Below are positions 1 through 8,139 of a stretch of DNA of 64,000 bases, piece by piece. The notes beneath the pieces were generated by a model. That model had not been told where the DNA came from and ran no database searches. It was given only the letters and a program-made list of their open reading frames with translations. The translations under genes were made by a program, and so were the position numbers. The stretch is from JAXLSZ01 sp046330315 (lineage in GTDB: Bacteria; Actinomycetota; Thermoleophilia; Solirubrobacterales; 70-9), in NCBI GenBank assembly GCA_046330315.1, contig JAXLSZ010000010.1, positions 1 to 64,000 on the forward strand, in the 5' to 3' direction. Each line of letters opens with the position of its first letter. Positions within the stretch are counted from its first letter, which is position 1.

Positions 1-63
1 GGCCGATTGGCGATAGAGTGCGGCGGTCAGGCCGACCGGCGGCCGCTAGGGAAGGGGAACACG

Positions 64-438
64 ATGAGAGGGAAGATCGTCGGGGCGCTTGCCCTGGTGG
101 CACTGCTCGCCGCAGCCGCGCCGGCTGCCGCGGTGGCTCCGATCAGGACGACCGTGACCGTCGACGTCGGGATCAAGCCCAGCGAGGACTTCCTGGTGCT
201 CGGTCACCTCTCCTCGCCGAACCACAAGTGCCTGGCGGGCAGGACGGTGAAGCTCTTCTTCGTCTATCCAAGCGGAAAGCGGCTCGTGGACACCGGCAGG
301 ACGAGCACTCGTGGCATCTTCGGGGTGGGCGGCGACTCGAGCGGAGTCTCGGCGGGGCGCGTCACGGTGACCAGGAAGAGGATCGGCACGCGCACGCACC
401 CGAAGTTCTGCGGCGCGGCCTCGATCGTGATCGACTAG
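64..438 (+). CDS. small secreted protein, function unknown
   Basis: 124 residues. I chose ATG 64 over the upstream in-frame start because a purine-rich AAGGGGAA lies just before it and because it gives a clean signal peptide: Met-Arg-Gly-Lys, a hydrophobic Ala/Leu/Val stretch, then an AAAAPAAAVA cleavage region around residue 24-28. The mature part is about 95 residues of predicted beta-rich sequence with two cysteines (in HKC and KFC) that could form one disulfide. No family recognised. The final 28 bp including TAG are repeated immediately downstream. Confidence 0.6.
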   Translation: MRGKIVGALALVALLAAAAPAAAVAPIRTTVTVDVGIKPSEDFLVLGHLSSPNHKCLAGRTVKLFFVYPSGKRLVDTGRTSTRGIFGVGGDSSGVSAGRVTVTRKRIGTRTHPKFCGAASIVID

Positions 439-478
439 CGGCGCGGCCTCGATCGTGCTCGACTAGCGGCGCGGCCTC
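411..478. repeat. 28-bp tandem repeat containing the stop codon
   Basis: The unit at 411-438 is the last 28 bp of the preceding gene including its TAG. It is repeated at 439-466 with one mismatch, so a second TAG follows, and the first 12 bp occur a third time at 467-478. Confidence 0.9.
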
Positions 479-550
479 TCAAGCCCGCTCGACCCGCCCC
501 CCGGCCTCGAGCCCGCTCGACCCGCCCCCCCGGCCTCGAGCCCGCTCGAG
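475..550. repeat. 29-30 bp tandem repeat, about 2.5 units
   Basis: Units begin at 475, 505 and 534 and share CCCGCTCGACCCGCCCCCC. They continue directly from the stop-codon repeat and fill the space before the potassium channel gene. No ORF with coding character is seen here. Confidence 0.8.
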
Positions 551-624
551 CAGGGCCCCGGCCCTGCTCGACCACAGCGCCGCCCGCGGCAGGAAACGGC
601 GCGCCCGGGCCGAACGATCGCTGG

Positions 625-1368
625 ATGAAGGAGATGCCGGGCGGCCGCTTCGACGGACGGCGCCTCGAGGCCCTGGCCGAGAGAGTGAGCGACTACTTCG
701 GGGTGGTCCTCGCCCTGGTGCTCGCGACGTACGTGCTCAGCTCGCTGCTGCCGGAGAAGGGCTGGTCGGCGGTCGCGATCTCGGTCACGATGTCGGCGAC
801 CTCGGTGTTCGCGCTGATCGCCTCGGCCTCGAAGCCGATCTGGGTTCGCAGGGCCATCGGCCTCGCCATTCTCGCGGTGCTCTTTCACATCATCGCTGCC
901 GTGACCGGAGACCGGGGCTGGCAGTCGGCCGGGTCGCTGATCATGATCGCGCTGCTGGCGGTCTCGATGGCCAAGGTGCTCGACACCGTCGTGCTCGCGC
1001 CGGAGATCAGCGTCAGGACGATCCTGGGGGCGGTCAGCGTCTACACCTCGCTGGGGCTGCTCTTCGCCTTCCTCTACGCGACGGTCAGCCGAATTCAGGG
1101 AGGCGAGCACTTCTTCTCCGGCGTTGCCCACCCCAGCGGCAGCGACTTCATCTTCTTCAGCTACACGACCCTGACCACGGTCGGCTACGGCGACCTGGTC
1201 CCCGGCGGCCAGCCCGGGCAGATGATCTCCGGCCTGGAGATGCTGATCGGGCAGATCTTCCTGGTCACCCTGGTCGCCGGGCTGGTCAGCGGCTGGCGCC
1301 CGGGGCAGGGCGCCCGCCAGCGGCGCGAGCGGCGCGAGGAGAGCTCGGAGGAGACTGGCACCGCCTAG
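625..1368 (+). CDS. potassium channel family protein (two-TM pore domain)
   Basis: 247-residue integral membrane protein. Four or more hydrophobic segments (about residues 25-45, 50-67, 73-90, 95-115) precede a final segment pair enclosing a pore loop. The selectivity filter TTVGYGD is unmistakable at about residues 190-196 and is followed by LVPGG, as in the ion_trans_2 family. The short Arg/Glu-rich tail carries no RCK/TrkA domain, so gating is not evident. Start ATG 625 is followed by a second possible ATG at 634. The stop overlaps by 4 bp the stop of the convergent GMC oxidoreductase gene. It should conduct K+ across the plasma membrane; specificity beyond the filter cannot be judged. Confidence 0.85.
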   Translation: MKEMPGGRFDGRRLEALAERVSDYFGVVLALVLATYVLSSLLPEKGWSAVAISVTMSATSVFALIASASKPIWVRRAIGLAILAVLFHIIAAVTGDRGWQSAGSLIMIALLAVSMAKVLDTVVLAPEISVRTILGAVSVYTSLGLLFAFLYATVSRIQGGEHFFSGVAHPSGSDFIFFSYTTLTTVGYGDLVPGGQPGQMISGLEMLIGQIFLVTLVAGLVSGWRPGQGARQRRERREESSEETGTA

Positions 1369-2945
1369 CGAGCGGCGCCGCGGATCAGGTCGGCTGCCTT
1401 CTCCCCGATCATCACGGTCGGGGCGTGGGTGTTGCCGCCGGTGATCGCCGGCATCGCCGAGGCGTCGGCGACTCTCAGGCCCTCGACGCCGCGGACCCTC
1501 AGATCGGCGGTGAGGACGGCATCGGGTCCGTCCCCCATGCGGCAGGTGCCGACCGGGTGGTAGAGCAGCTCGGTCTCGCGGCGCAGGAAGGCCTCGACGT
1601 CGGCATCCGTCTCGACCTCCGGCCCCGGCACCAGCTCGCGGCCCCGGACCGAGGCCAGCGGCTCGGTGGAGGCGACCTCGCGCACCCTGCGCACCCCGGC
1701 GATCATCGTCGCCATGTCGTCGGGGTCGGAGAGGTGGTTGCCGACCAGATCCGGCTTGGCGTCGGGGTCGGAGGAGCGGAGCCTGAGGCGGCCGCGGCTG
1801 CGCGGGCCGAGCAGGACCGGGCCGAGCGTGAACGCATGGCCCTCGTGGGTGTCGAAGCCGTGGTCGTGGTAGTAGGCGGGCGCGAAGATCATCTGGACGT
1901 CGGCGGCCGGCAGGCCGGGGCGGGTGCGGACGAAGGCCATCGCCTCGCCGACGTTCGAGGTCAGCGGCCCGCTGCGCCGCAGCAGCCACTCGGCCAGCGC
2001 CTTCGGCTTCTCGGCGTCGGCGAGGCCCGCCTCGGTCGTCTCCCAGCAGAGCGTCGCGAAGGGGTGGTCCTGGAGGTTCTCCCCGACGCCGGGCAGATCG
2101 GCGCGAACCTCGATCCCGAGCTCCCGAAGGTGATCGGCGGGGCCGATGCCCGAGAGCATGAGGATCTGGGGGCTGCCGATCGCCCCCGCGCAGAGCACGA
2201 CCTCCGCGGCGGCCCGCGCCAGCCGCTCGCGCCCCCGGCGGTCCCGCCAGCGGACGCCGGCGGCGCGGTCGCCCTCGAGGGCGACCCCGAGGACCAGCGC
2301 GCCGGTGGCGACCTTGAGGTTGGAGCGCCCCGCCGCAGGGCGCAGGTAGGCGTCCGCACAGCTCCAGCGCCGCCCCTTGCGCTGGGTCACCTGGGTGAAT
2401 CCGACGCCGTCCTGCTCGGGCGAGTTGAGGTCGGGGTTGTAGGGGATCCCGGCCTCCCGGGCGGCCTCGACGAAGCGCCGGGTAAGCGGGCGCGGCGAGC
2501 GCTGGTCGGTGACGTCCAGCGGCCCGCCGGCGCCGTGGAGCTCCGAGGCCCCTCGCGAGTTGTTCTCGGCCCGGATGAAGTAGGGCAGCACGTCCTCGTA
2601 GCCCCAGCCCGCGCAGCCGGCCCCCCGCCAGCCGTCGTAGTCGAGGGGGCGCCCCCGCACGTACATCATCGCGTTCATCGAGCTCGAGCCCCCCAGGCCC
2701 CGCCCGCGGGGCACGTAGAGCATCCGGCCGTCGAGGGCGGGCTCAGGCCCGGACGCGTAGTCCCAGTCGAGCTTGGTGCGGAACTGCTTGGCGAACGCCG
2801 CGGGGATCTTGACGTTCGGCGAGCGGTCGCGCCCGCCGGCCTCCAGCAGCAGGACCCTAGTCCCGGGGTCCTCGCTGAGCCGGGCGGCGACCGCGCAGCC
2901 CGCCGAGCCCGCGCCGACCACGACGTAGTCGAAGCTCTCCGGCAT
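1365..2945 (-). CDS. GMC-family FAD-dependent oxidoreductase (choline dehydrogenase-like)
   Basis: 526 residues, the normal length for this family. The N-terminus (residues 6-25) has the Rossmann GAGSAGCAVAARL dinucleotide motif, followed by EAGG. The GMC signature GGSSSMNAMMYVRG lies near residue 83-96, and the second GMC motif GAIGSPQILMLSGIGP near residue 253. The C-terminus has HPVGTCRMG (catalytic His) and GGNTHAPTVMIGEKAADLI. GMC enzymes oxidise alcohols with FAD as cofactor; the substrate cannot be deduced, and no betaine genes are nearby, so BetA is not claimed. It is convergent with the potassium channel gene. Confidence 0.9.
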   Translation of the reverse strand: MPESFDYVVVGAGSAGCAVAARLSEDPGTRVLLLEAGGRDRSPNVKIPAAFAKQFRTKLDWDYASGPEPALDGRMLYVPRGRGLGGSSSMNAMMYVRGRPLDYDGWRGAGCAGWGYEDVLPYFIRAENNSRGASELHGAGGPLDVTDQRSPRPLTRRFVEAAREAGIPYNPDLNSPEQDGVGFTQVTQRKGRRWSCADAYLRPAAGRSNLKVATGALVLGVALEGDRAAGVRWRDRRGRERLARAAAEVVLCAGAIGSPQILMLSGIGPADHLRELGIEVRADLPGVGENLQDHPFATLCWETTEAGLADAEKPKALAEWLLRRSGPLTSNVGEAMAFVRTRPGLPAADVQMIFAPAYYHDHGFDTHEGHAFTLGPVLLGPRSRGRLRLRSSDPDAKPDLVGNHLSDPDDMATMIAGVRRVREVASTEPLASVRGRELVPGPEVETDADVEAFLRRETELLYHPVGTCRMGDGPDAVLTADLRVRGVEGLRVADASAMPAITGGNTHAPTVMIGEKAADLIRGAAR

Positions 2946-2979
2946 CGGGCGCCAGCCTATACCGGCGCCGCGCCCGCGC

Positions 2980-3528
2980 TCAGAACCTCAGGAGCTTGAG
3001 CGTGTGGCGCTCATTGACGCGCACGCCCTTGCACGGCTTCGCCGGGTTGTTGTCGTCGGCCACGTGCGCCGTGATCGTGACCACCATCGTCTTGCGGGTC
3101 TTGAACTTGCCGAAGATGTGGAACTTGATCAGATGGTGCTCGGGGTAGGAGTTGTATTCCGGCAGGGTGCCGTTGTAGGTGTACTTCCGGTCGAAGCGCC
3201 CGTTCTTCACCGCCAGCGTCGGGGTGAAGGACCAAGCTGCGTAGTGGACGTCCGGGGCGGTCATCTCGGAGCAGTAGTCGTGCTTGAACTGGAAGTACAG
3301 CGGCGTGCCGGGAAGGTCGCCGAGCCAGATGTCGAAGCAGGAGTTCTCGTCCTTCTTCGAGCAGCGTCCCCCGTAGCGCCCGTCCTTGACCGGTTTGACG
3401 ACGCCGTGCTTGTGGCGATGCCCGGCGCTGGCGCCGGGCGCCAGCAGGGCAAAGCCGAGCGCCGCAGCGCCGACCGCCAAGCAGAGAGAGGCTGCGAGCC
3501 GGCGCGCCAAGGAGCCCCGCTCGATCAT
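2980..3528 (-). CDS. secreted protein, function unknown
   Basis: 182 residues from ATG 3528, chosen because an excellent AAGGAGG lies about 8 nt upstream; the longer frame to 3585 lacks one. A signal peptide is clear: RRLAASLCL, hydrophobic core, ASAG cleavage site about residue 34-36. The mature domain has four or five cysteines (KKDENSCF, DYCSEM, AKPCKG) and ends KLLRF. It is rich in Lys, Tyr and His and is probably a small extracellular beta domain. No family recognised. It sits upstream of the GMC gene on the same strand with a 34-bp gap. Confidence 0.7.
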   Translation of the reverse strand: MIERGSLARRLAASLCLAVGAAALGFALLAPGASAGHRHKHGVVKPVKDGRYGGRCSKKDENSCFDIWLGDLPGTPLYFQFKHDYCSEMTAPDVHYAAWSFTPTLAVKNGRFDRKYTYNGTLPEYNSYPEHHLIKFHIFGKFKTRKTMVVTITAHVADDNNPAKPCKGVRVNERHTLKLLRF

Positions 3529-3571
3529 CGTCCTGATCCTCCTTGTCCTTTGCGTCAGAGGGACGAGTATC

Positions 3572-3919
3572 TCATCTGGCCGCACCGCCGGTAACCCCGA
3601 TCGCGGCGCCGATCTGCGCCAGCCGGGCCTCGATCCCGACGCAGACCCGCTCGCACAGCTCCAGCACGCCCGGATCGGAGATCCTGTACAGCGTGCTCGT
3701 CCCCTGCTTGCGGCGGGAGACGAAGCCCTCGGCGTGAAGCGCGGCGAGGTGTTTGGAGACGTTCTGCTGGGTGCCGGACAGCCCCTCGGTGAGCTCGCCG
3801 ACAGAGGCCTCCTCGCGCTCGCGCAGGATGTCGAGGATGCGCAGGCGGGTCGGGTCGGAGAGCGCCTGGAAGCGGCGGGCGATCAGCTCGGCGGCGTCGT
3901 GGGTGAGTGGTGTCTGCAT
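3572..3919 (-). CDS. ArsR/SmtB-family winged-helix repressor
   Basis: 115 residues, typical ArsR length. LSDPTRLRILDILRE (20-34) is the family hallmark, the recognition helix is GTQQNVSKHLAAL (49-61) and the wing is RRKQGTSTLYRIS (69-81). There is no metal-binding ELCVCDL in helix 3. The only cysteines are C89 and C93 in the last helix (LCERVC), where alpha5 thiols are used by the persulfide sensors BigR/SqrR; those partner with a Cys in alpha2, which is absent here. It is divergent from the YgaP-like/MMPL/SQR-like operon, and a 16-bp palindrome in the shared intergenic region is the likely operator. Inference: represses that operon and itself, relieved by reactive sulfur or oxidant. Confidence 0.85.
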   Translation of the reverse strand: MQTPLTHDAAELIARRFQALSDPTRLRILDILREREEASVGELTEGLSGTQQNVSKHLAALHAEGFVSRRKQGTSTLYRISDPGVLELCERVCVGIEARLAQIGAAIGVTGGAAR

Positions 3920-3937
3920 CGGATCTGATAATCTTTC

Positions 3938-3953
3938 ACAACTGTAAAGTTGT
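3938..3953. promoter_or_regulatory. probable ArsR operator palindrome
   Basis: ACAACTGTAAAGTTGT is a palindrome with 14 of 16 positions symmetric. It lies 19 bp from the ArsR start and 35 bp from the divergent operon start, in the only AT-rich stretch of this neighbourhood (TGATAATCTTTCAC just to its left). Position, symmetry and size match ArsR-family operators; binding is not shown. Confidence 0.7.
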
Positions 3954-3988
3954 TCTACTGTACTTGCTGAACGAAGGAAACGATAGCG

Positions 3989-4273
3989 ATGAGCACAGTC
4001 ACCACCGCAGACGTCCGGGCGACGCCCGGCCGAGGCGCCCCCCAGGGCGGAGTGCAGTCGGGCTGGCCGCTGGAGCGCGTCCTCTTCCTGATGGCCGGGA
4101 CGATGACCGCGCTGAGCGTGGTCCTGGCGGTGCTCGTCAGTCCCTGGTTCCTGCTGCTCACGGCATTCGTGGGGGTCAACCAGCTCGCCTTCGTGGCCTT
4201 CGGCAACTGCCCGAGCTCCTGGCTGCTGCGCCGCTACGCCGGCCTGCGCGGCGCCGGCGAGGGGCCCCGGTGA
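3989..4273 (+). CDS. YgaP-like (DUF2892) small membrane protein
   Basis: 94 residues. After a polar, Gly/Pro-rich 25-residue N-terminus, WPLERVLFLMAGTMTALS begins two transmembrane segments separated by a short loop (VSPWFLLLTAFVGVNQLAF), then FGNCPSSWLLRRYAGL. That closing FGxCPxS-LLR pattern is characteristic of the DUF2892 / YgaP transmembrane domain, which is found beside or fused to rhodaneses in sulfur-handling operons. First gene of the operon; AAGGAA precedes ATG 3989. Its stop TGA overlaps the GTG of the MMPL gene (GTGA). Confidence 0.8.
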   Translation: MSTVTTADVRATPGRGAPQGGVQSGWPLERVLFLMAGTMTALSVVLAVLVSPWFLLLTAFVGVNQLAFVAFGNCPSSWLLRRYAGLRGAGEGPR

Positions 4274-6447
4274 TCGGCGGCGACCTCGGGCCGGTCGGCC
4301 GGCTCGGCCGCTGGGCGGCGACCCGGCCGCGCCGGGTCTTCGTCGCCTGGGCGATCATCGCGGTCGGCCTTGGGATCCTCGCCCCCCGGGTCGAGACGGC
4401 GCTCTCCGGCGCCGGCTGGCAGGCCAACGGCTCGAACTCGGTGAAGGCCCGGCAGCTGATCGACCGCAACTTCGCAGGGAACGGGTCCTACGCCATCCAG
4501 GTCGCCGTCCATTCGGGCGAGCTGACCTACGCCGATCCGGCCTTCCGCAACACGGTGCGGCGCGCCGAGCGCATCCTGCGGGGCAACGGCGACGTGGGCG
4601 CGGTGATCGGCCCCCGGCGGGGCCAGACCGTCTCGCAGGACGGGCACACGGCGGTCGTCGTCGCCGCCGCGGCGGCCGATCCCAACCGGATGGTCGCCGC
4701 CGCCGATGACCTCAAGGGGCCGCTCTCCGACAGTGCGGGCCCGGGCATGCAGGTGAACCTGACCGGCGCCTCGGGCATGTGGTCGGACTTCAACCGGGCC
4801 AACCGCGACGCGATGCTCCGCTCCGAGTTCCTCTCCTGGCCGGTGACGCTCGCCATCCTCATCCTTGCCTTCGGCTCGCTGGTAGCGGCCGGTCTCCCGC
4901 TGATGCTGACCATCGTCGGGCTGATCGCCTCCGCGGGCGTCCTCTACCTGGGGACCCTGCTTGCGCCGATCTCGATCTGGGCGATGAACTTCGCGCTGAT
5001 GTTCGCCCTGGCGCTCGGCATCGACTACGCGCTGTTCATCGTGATGCGGTTCCGCGGGGCACACTTCGGGCAGGGATTGGAGCCCGCCGAGGCCGTGGGA
5101 ACGACGATGGACACCGCCGGCAAGGCGGTGCTGTTCTCCGGCGTCACGGTGCTGATCTCGCTCTCGGCCGTGATGCTGGTGCCGAGCCCGGCCTTCCGCT
5201 CGATGGCGATCGGGATCATGGTCGCGGTGCTCTTCGTGCTGGCCGCGACGCTGACCCTCCTCCCCGCCGTCCTGGGCAGGCTAGGCCCGAAGGTGGACAG
5301 GCTCTCGCTGCCGTGGGTGCACAGCGGCGAGCACCGCTCGCCGCGCTTCGCCCGCTGGGCGGAGCTGCTCTGGCGCCACCCGCTGGCCTTCGGCGGGGTC
5401 GCCCTCGTCGTGCTCGCGGCCCTCGCCCTCCCCGTGCTCAGCCTGAGGACCGGGATGCCCTCGATCAAGGTCGTGCCGAAGGGCGACAGCTCGAGGGTGG
5501 GCTACAACCAGATCACCGAGGCCTTCGGGCCCGGCGCTCCCGGCACCCTCCAGGTGGTCGCGCCGCAGGCCGACTCGGCGAAGGTCCTCGCCGTCGCCCG
5601 GCGTGACCCGGGGGTGGCGATGGTGCTGCCGCCCCAGCCCGGCTCGGGAGATCTCGCCCTGACCCAGGTGGTCCCGGCCGCCGGGCCCTCGACTCCGGCG
5701 CTCGGGACGACCGTGGACCGCCTGCGGACCGACCTCCCGGCCGCCGCGGCCGTCGGCGGGGCGGCGGCCGAGAACCATGACCTCGAGACCGCGCTCTCCG
5801 CCAAGACCCCGGTGGTGATCGGCATCGTGCTCAGCCTCGGGTTCCTGCTCCTGCTGGTCGCCTTCCAGGCGCCTCTGGTGGCCGCGATCGGGGTGCTCAC
5901 CAACCTCCTGGCGACCGGCGCGGCCTTCGGGATCGCCAAGCTGATCTTCCAGGACGGCAACCTCGCCGGCCTCCTCGGCTTCGAGCCCCAGGGCTTCCTG
6001 GATGCCTGGGGTCCGGTCTTCTTCTTTGCGATGATCTTCGCGATCGCCATGGACTACACGGTCTTCCTGCTCTCCTCCGCTCGCGAGCACTGGGAGGAGT
6101 CGGGCGATGCCAAGGAGGCGATGGTCGGCGGCGTCGCCCACTCGGGCCGCGTCATCCTCGCCGCCGGCGCCGTGATGGTTGCCGTCTTCTTCACCTTCGC
6201 GCTCTCGGGCCCGCTGCCTCCCAAGGAGATGGGGGTGATCCTGGGGATCGCGGTCCTGCTCGACACCTTCCTGGTGCGACTTCTGCTGGTGCCGGTGCTG
6301 CTGCGCCTCACCGGCCGGGCGGCCTGGTACCTGCCGGCCTGGCTGGACCGGGTGCTGCCCGACGTCCACTTCGGGCACGGGACGGCGGCCCGGCCCGCCG
6401 TCCCGGCGACCCCGGAGCCCCCCGTCCCGGCCGGAGCGGCCCGATGA
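4270..6447 (+). CDS. MMPL/RND-family transporter
   Basis: 725 residues from GTG 4270, which overlaps the upstream stop. The start follows from translational coupling and from the protein opening just before the first membrane helix (RRVFVAWAIIAVGLGIL). Architecture is the standard duplicated MMPL form: TM1, large extracellular domain, a five-helix bundle (about residues 190-360) with GIDYALFIVMRFR, then TM7, a second extracellular domain and a second bundle with AMDYTVFLLSSARE. These paired D-Y motifs carry the proton-relay residues. Cargo is unknown; actinobacterial MMPLs export lipids or metal/small-molecule substrates. The Pro/Ala-rich tail leads into the ATGA overlap with the SQR-like gene. 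Confidence 0.9.
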   Translation: MIGGDLGPVGRLGRWAATRPRRVFVAWAIIAVGLGILAPRVETALSGAGWQANGSNSVKARQLIDRNFAGNGSYAIQVAVHSGELTYADPAFRNTVRRAERILRGNGDVGAVIGPRRGQTVSQDGHTAVVVAAAAADPNRMVAAADDLKGPLSDSAGPGMQVNLTGASGMWSDFNRANRDAMLRSEFLSWPVTLAILILAFGSLVAAGLPLMLTIVGLIASAGVLYLGTLLAPISIWAMNFALMFALALGIDYALFIVMRFRGAHFGQGLEPAEAVGTTMDTAGKAVLFSGVTVLISLSAVMLVPSPAFRSMAIGIMVAVLFVLAATLTLLPAVLGRLGPKVDRLSLPWVHSGEHRSPRFARWAELLWRHPLAFGGVALVVLAALALPVLSLRTGMPSIKVVPKGDSSRVGYNQITEAFGPGAPGTLQVVAPQADSAKVLAVARRDPGVAMVLPPQPGSGDLALTQVVPAAGPSTPALGTTVDRLRTDLPAAAAVGGAAAENHDLETALSAKTPVVIGIVLSLGFLLLLVAFQAPLVAAIGVLTNLLATGAAFGIAKLIFQDGNLAGLLGFEPQGFLDAWGPVFFFAMIFAIAMDYTVFLLSSAREHWEESGDAKEAMVGGVAHSGRVILAAGAVMVAVFFTFALSGPLPPKEMGVILGIAVLLDTFLVRLLLVPVLLRLTGRAAWYLPAWLDRVLPDVHFGHGTAARPAVPATPEPPVPAGAAR

Positions 6448-7598
6448 AGCGGGTGGTGATCCTCGGCGGCGGCAGCGGCGGCGCGGTCGCCGCCAAGCGC
6501 CTCGGGCGCTGGGCGCGCGAGGGCGAGCTCGAGGTCGTCCTGGTGGACCGCAACCGCTTCCACGAGTACCGGCCCAGCTACCTGTGGGTGATGACCGGCA
6601 AGCGCGAGCCCGAGCAGGTGCGCCGGGAGCTGTCGATCCTCGAGCGCCGCTACGGGACCCGGGTCCTCAACTCCGAGGTGACCGGGATCGACCCCGAGGC
6701 CAGGCGCGTCGAGACCGCCGCCGAGGGCCTCGACTACGACTACCTGATCGTCTCGCTGGGCGCCGAGATGCGGCCCTCGGAGATGGTCCGCGGCCTCGAG
6801 GCCCCCTGGGAGCTTGACGATGCGCTGGCGGCGCGCTCGCGGCTGGACACCTTCGAGGGCGGCAGGGTCGTGGTCGGCGTGGAGTCCTGGCCCTACCGCT
6901 GCCCGCCCGCTCCCTTCGAGACCGCGATGATGCTTCGCTACCTCGCCGAGCAGCGCGGGGTCTCCGAGAAGACCGAGATCAGCGTCTTCCACACCTGGGA
7001 GAAGCCCATGGAGACCTTCGGGCCGCTGATGGTCGACGGCTTCGGGCGCCTGCTCGACCAGCGCGGGGTGGGGTTCGAGGGGCGCTTCGAGCTGGCCTCG
7101 CACGACCCGGGAAACCGCACCCTGCGCTCCCGCGACGGTCGCGAGCTGCCCTACGACCTGGCCCTGGTCGTCGGGCACCACGGCGCCCCCGAGGTGCTGG
7201 CCGACGCCGGGCTGGTCGCCGAGGGCGGATACATGGACGTCGAGCTGCCCTCGATGACCTCGCCGCGCTTCGAGGGCGTGTGGGGCATCGGGGACGCGGT
7301 GGCTCCGACCATCGGGCTGGGGATGGCCGGCGTCTTCGCGCATTTCCAGGCCGAGCACGTGGCCACCCAAATCATCGACAGGGTGCGCGGCACCTTCGTC
7401 GGAGAGCTCTACAACATGGTCGGCATCTGCGTGATGGACACCGGCTACGAAGGGGCCGCCGTGTGGTGCGACTTCAGCGAGAAGCTCGCCGGGCGGGCCA
7501 CCGACCCGGACTGCCGGATGCTGGGCGGGATGCGCGCCTTCCGCGCCGTTAAATCGGGCTTCGAGGCCTACTGGTTCGCGAACCTGTTCGGAGGCTGA
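6444..7598 (+). CDS. sulfide:quinone oxidoreductase-like FAD flavoprotein
   Basis: 384 residues. The N-terminal FAD-binding motif is VVILGGGSGGAVAAKRL. YDYLIVSLGAE marks the second nucleotide-binding strand. SWPYRCPPAPFE carries the conserved Cys typical of SQR and flavocytochrome c sulfide dehydrogenase families, and a second Cys is in MVGICVMDTGYEG; two redox cysteines are needed in SQR chemistry. GVWGIGDAVAP near residue 283 binds FAD. It overlaps the MMPL gene (ATGA) and precedes DUF1641 by 3 bp. Likely oxidises sulfide or a related thiol and passes electrons to quinone at the membrane. Another NADH-dehydrogenase-2-like role is possible. Confidence 0.8.
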   Translation: MKRVVILGGGSGGAVAAKRLGRWAREGELEVVLVDRNRFHEYRPSYLWVMTGKREPEQVRRELSILERRYGTRVLNSEVTGIDPEARRVETAAEGLDYDYLIVSLGAEMRPSEMVRGLEAPWELDDALAARSRLDTFEGGRVVVGVESWPYRCPPAPFETAMMLRYLAEQRGVSEKTEISVFHTWEKPMETFGPLMVDGFGRLLDQRGVGFEGRFELASHDPGNRTLRSRDGRELPYDLALVVGHHGAPEVLADAGLVAEGGYMDVELPSMTSPRFEGVWGIGDAVAPTIGLGMAGVFAHFQAEHVATQIIDRVRGTFVGELYNMVGICVMDTGYEGAAVWCDFSEKLAGRATDPDCRMLGGMRAFRAVKSGFEAYWFANLFGG

Positions 7599-7601
7599 GC
7601 G

Positions 7602-8048
7602 ATGGACGAGCAGACACCACAGACGACCCTGAGCGCCTCCGAGCGGGAGGCCCTGGAGCGGATCCAGGCGCGGATCGCCCGCAACGCCGAGGAGATCGAG
7701 CAGGCCCTCGACACGCTCGAGAACCTCGTGGACAGCGGCGTGCTGGCCGGGCTGAACGCGGTCCTCGCCGACTTCGACGAGAGCTTCAGCGCGTTCACCA
7801 GGCCGGACCTGATGACCATGGTCTCCAACCTGATGATGCTGATGGGCACGCTCGGCCAGATCCCCTACGAGGGCGGCTTCAAGCTCGCGATGGACGGGCC
7901 CGAGGCGATCGCCGAGGCCTACCCGCGCTTCCGCGAGCGGACCGAGCCGATGAAGCTCCGCGAGGCGATCGCGATCCTGCGCAGCCCCGAAGTCGCCGCC
8001 GCGATGGAGATGATGGTCGGCGTCCTGCGCTCACAGCGCGGGGCCTGA
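7602..8048 (+). CDS. DUF1641-domain protein
   Basis: 148 residues, acidic and alpha-helical. The central segment (about 40-80) LENLVDSGVLAGLN and TMVSNLMMLMGTLGQI and the terminal IAILRSPEVAAAMEMMVGVL are typical of DUF1641, a family that recurs next to SQR-type flavoproteins and formate dehydrogenases. Its function is unknown; an accessory or subunit role for the upstream flavoprotein is likely from the 3-bp spacing. Last gene of the ArsR-flanked operon. Confidence 0.8.
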   Translation: MDEQTPQTTLSASEREALERIQARIARNAEEIEQALDTLENLVDSGVLAGLNAVLADFDESFSAFTRPDLMTMVSNLMMLMGTLGQIPYEGGFKLAMDGPEAIAEAYPRFRERTEPMKLREAIAILRSPEVAAAMEMMVGVLRSQRGA

Positions 8049-8057
8049 GCCGGGCCG

Positions 8058-8112
8058 CCGCGCTGCCCGGGCCGCGGCCCCGGCCCGCCGCGCCGTGCTG
8101 CCCGGGCCGCGG
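8058..8112. repeat. imperfect direct repeat after DUF1641 gene
   Basis: CGCTGCCCGGGCCGCGG at about 8061-8077 recurs as GTGCTGCCCGGGCCGCGG at about 8095-8112. These GC-rich copies fill the gap between the operon end and the aminotransferase start. Confidence 0.6.
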
Positions 8113-8139
8113 CGCGGCGATTCGCATAGCATCGGCCCG

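Noticed and set aside
18..2999. 993-codon plus-strand open frame across the first 3 kb
   Set aside because: Arg/Ala/Gly-rich translation without domains; antisense or out-of-frame to the K+ channel and GMC genes. High GC leaves many shadow frames open.
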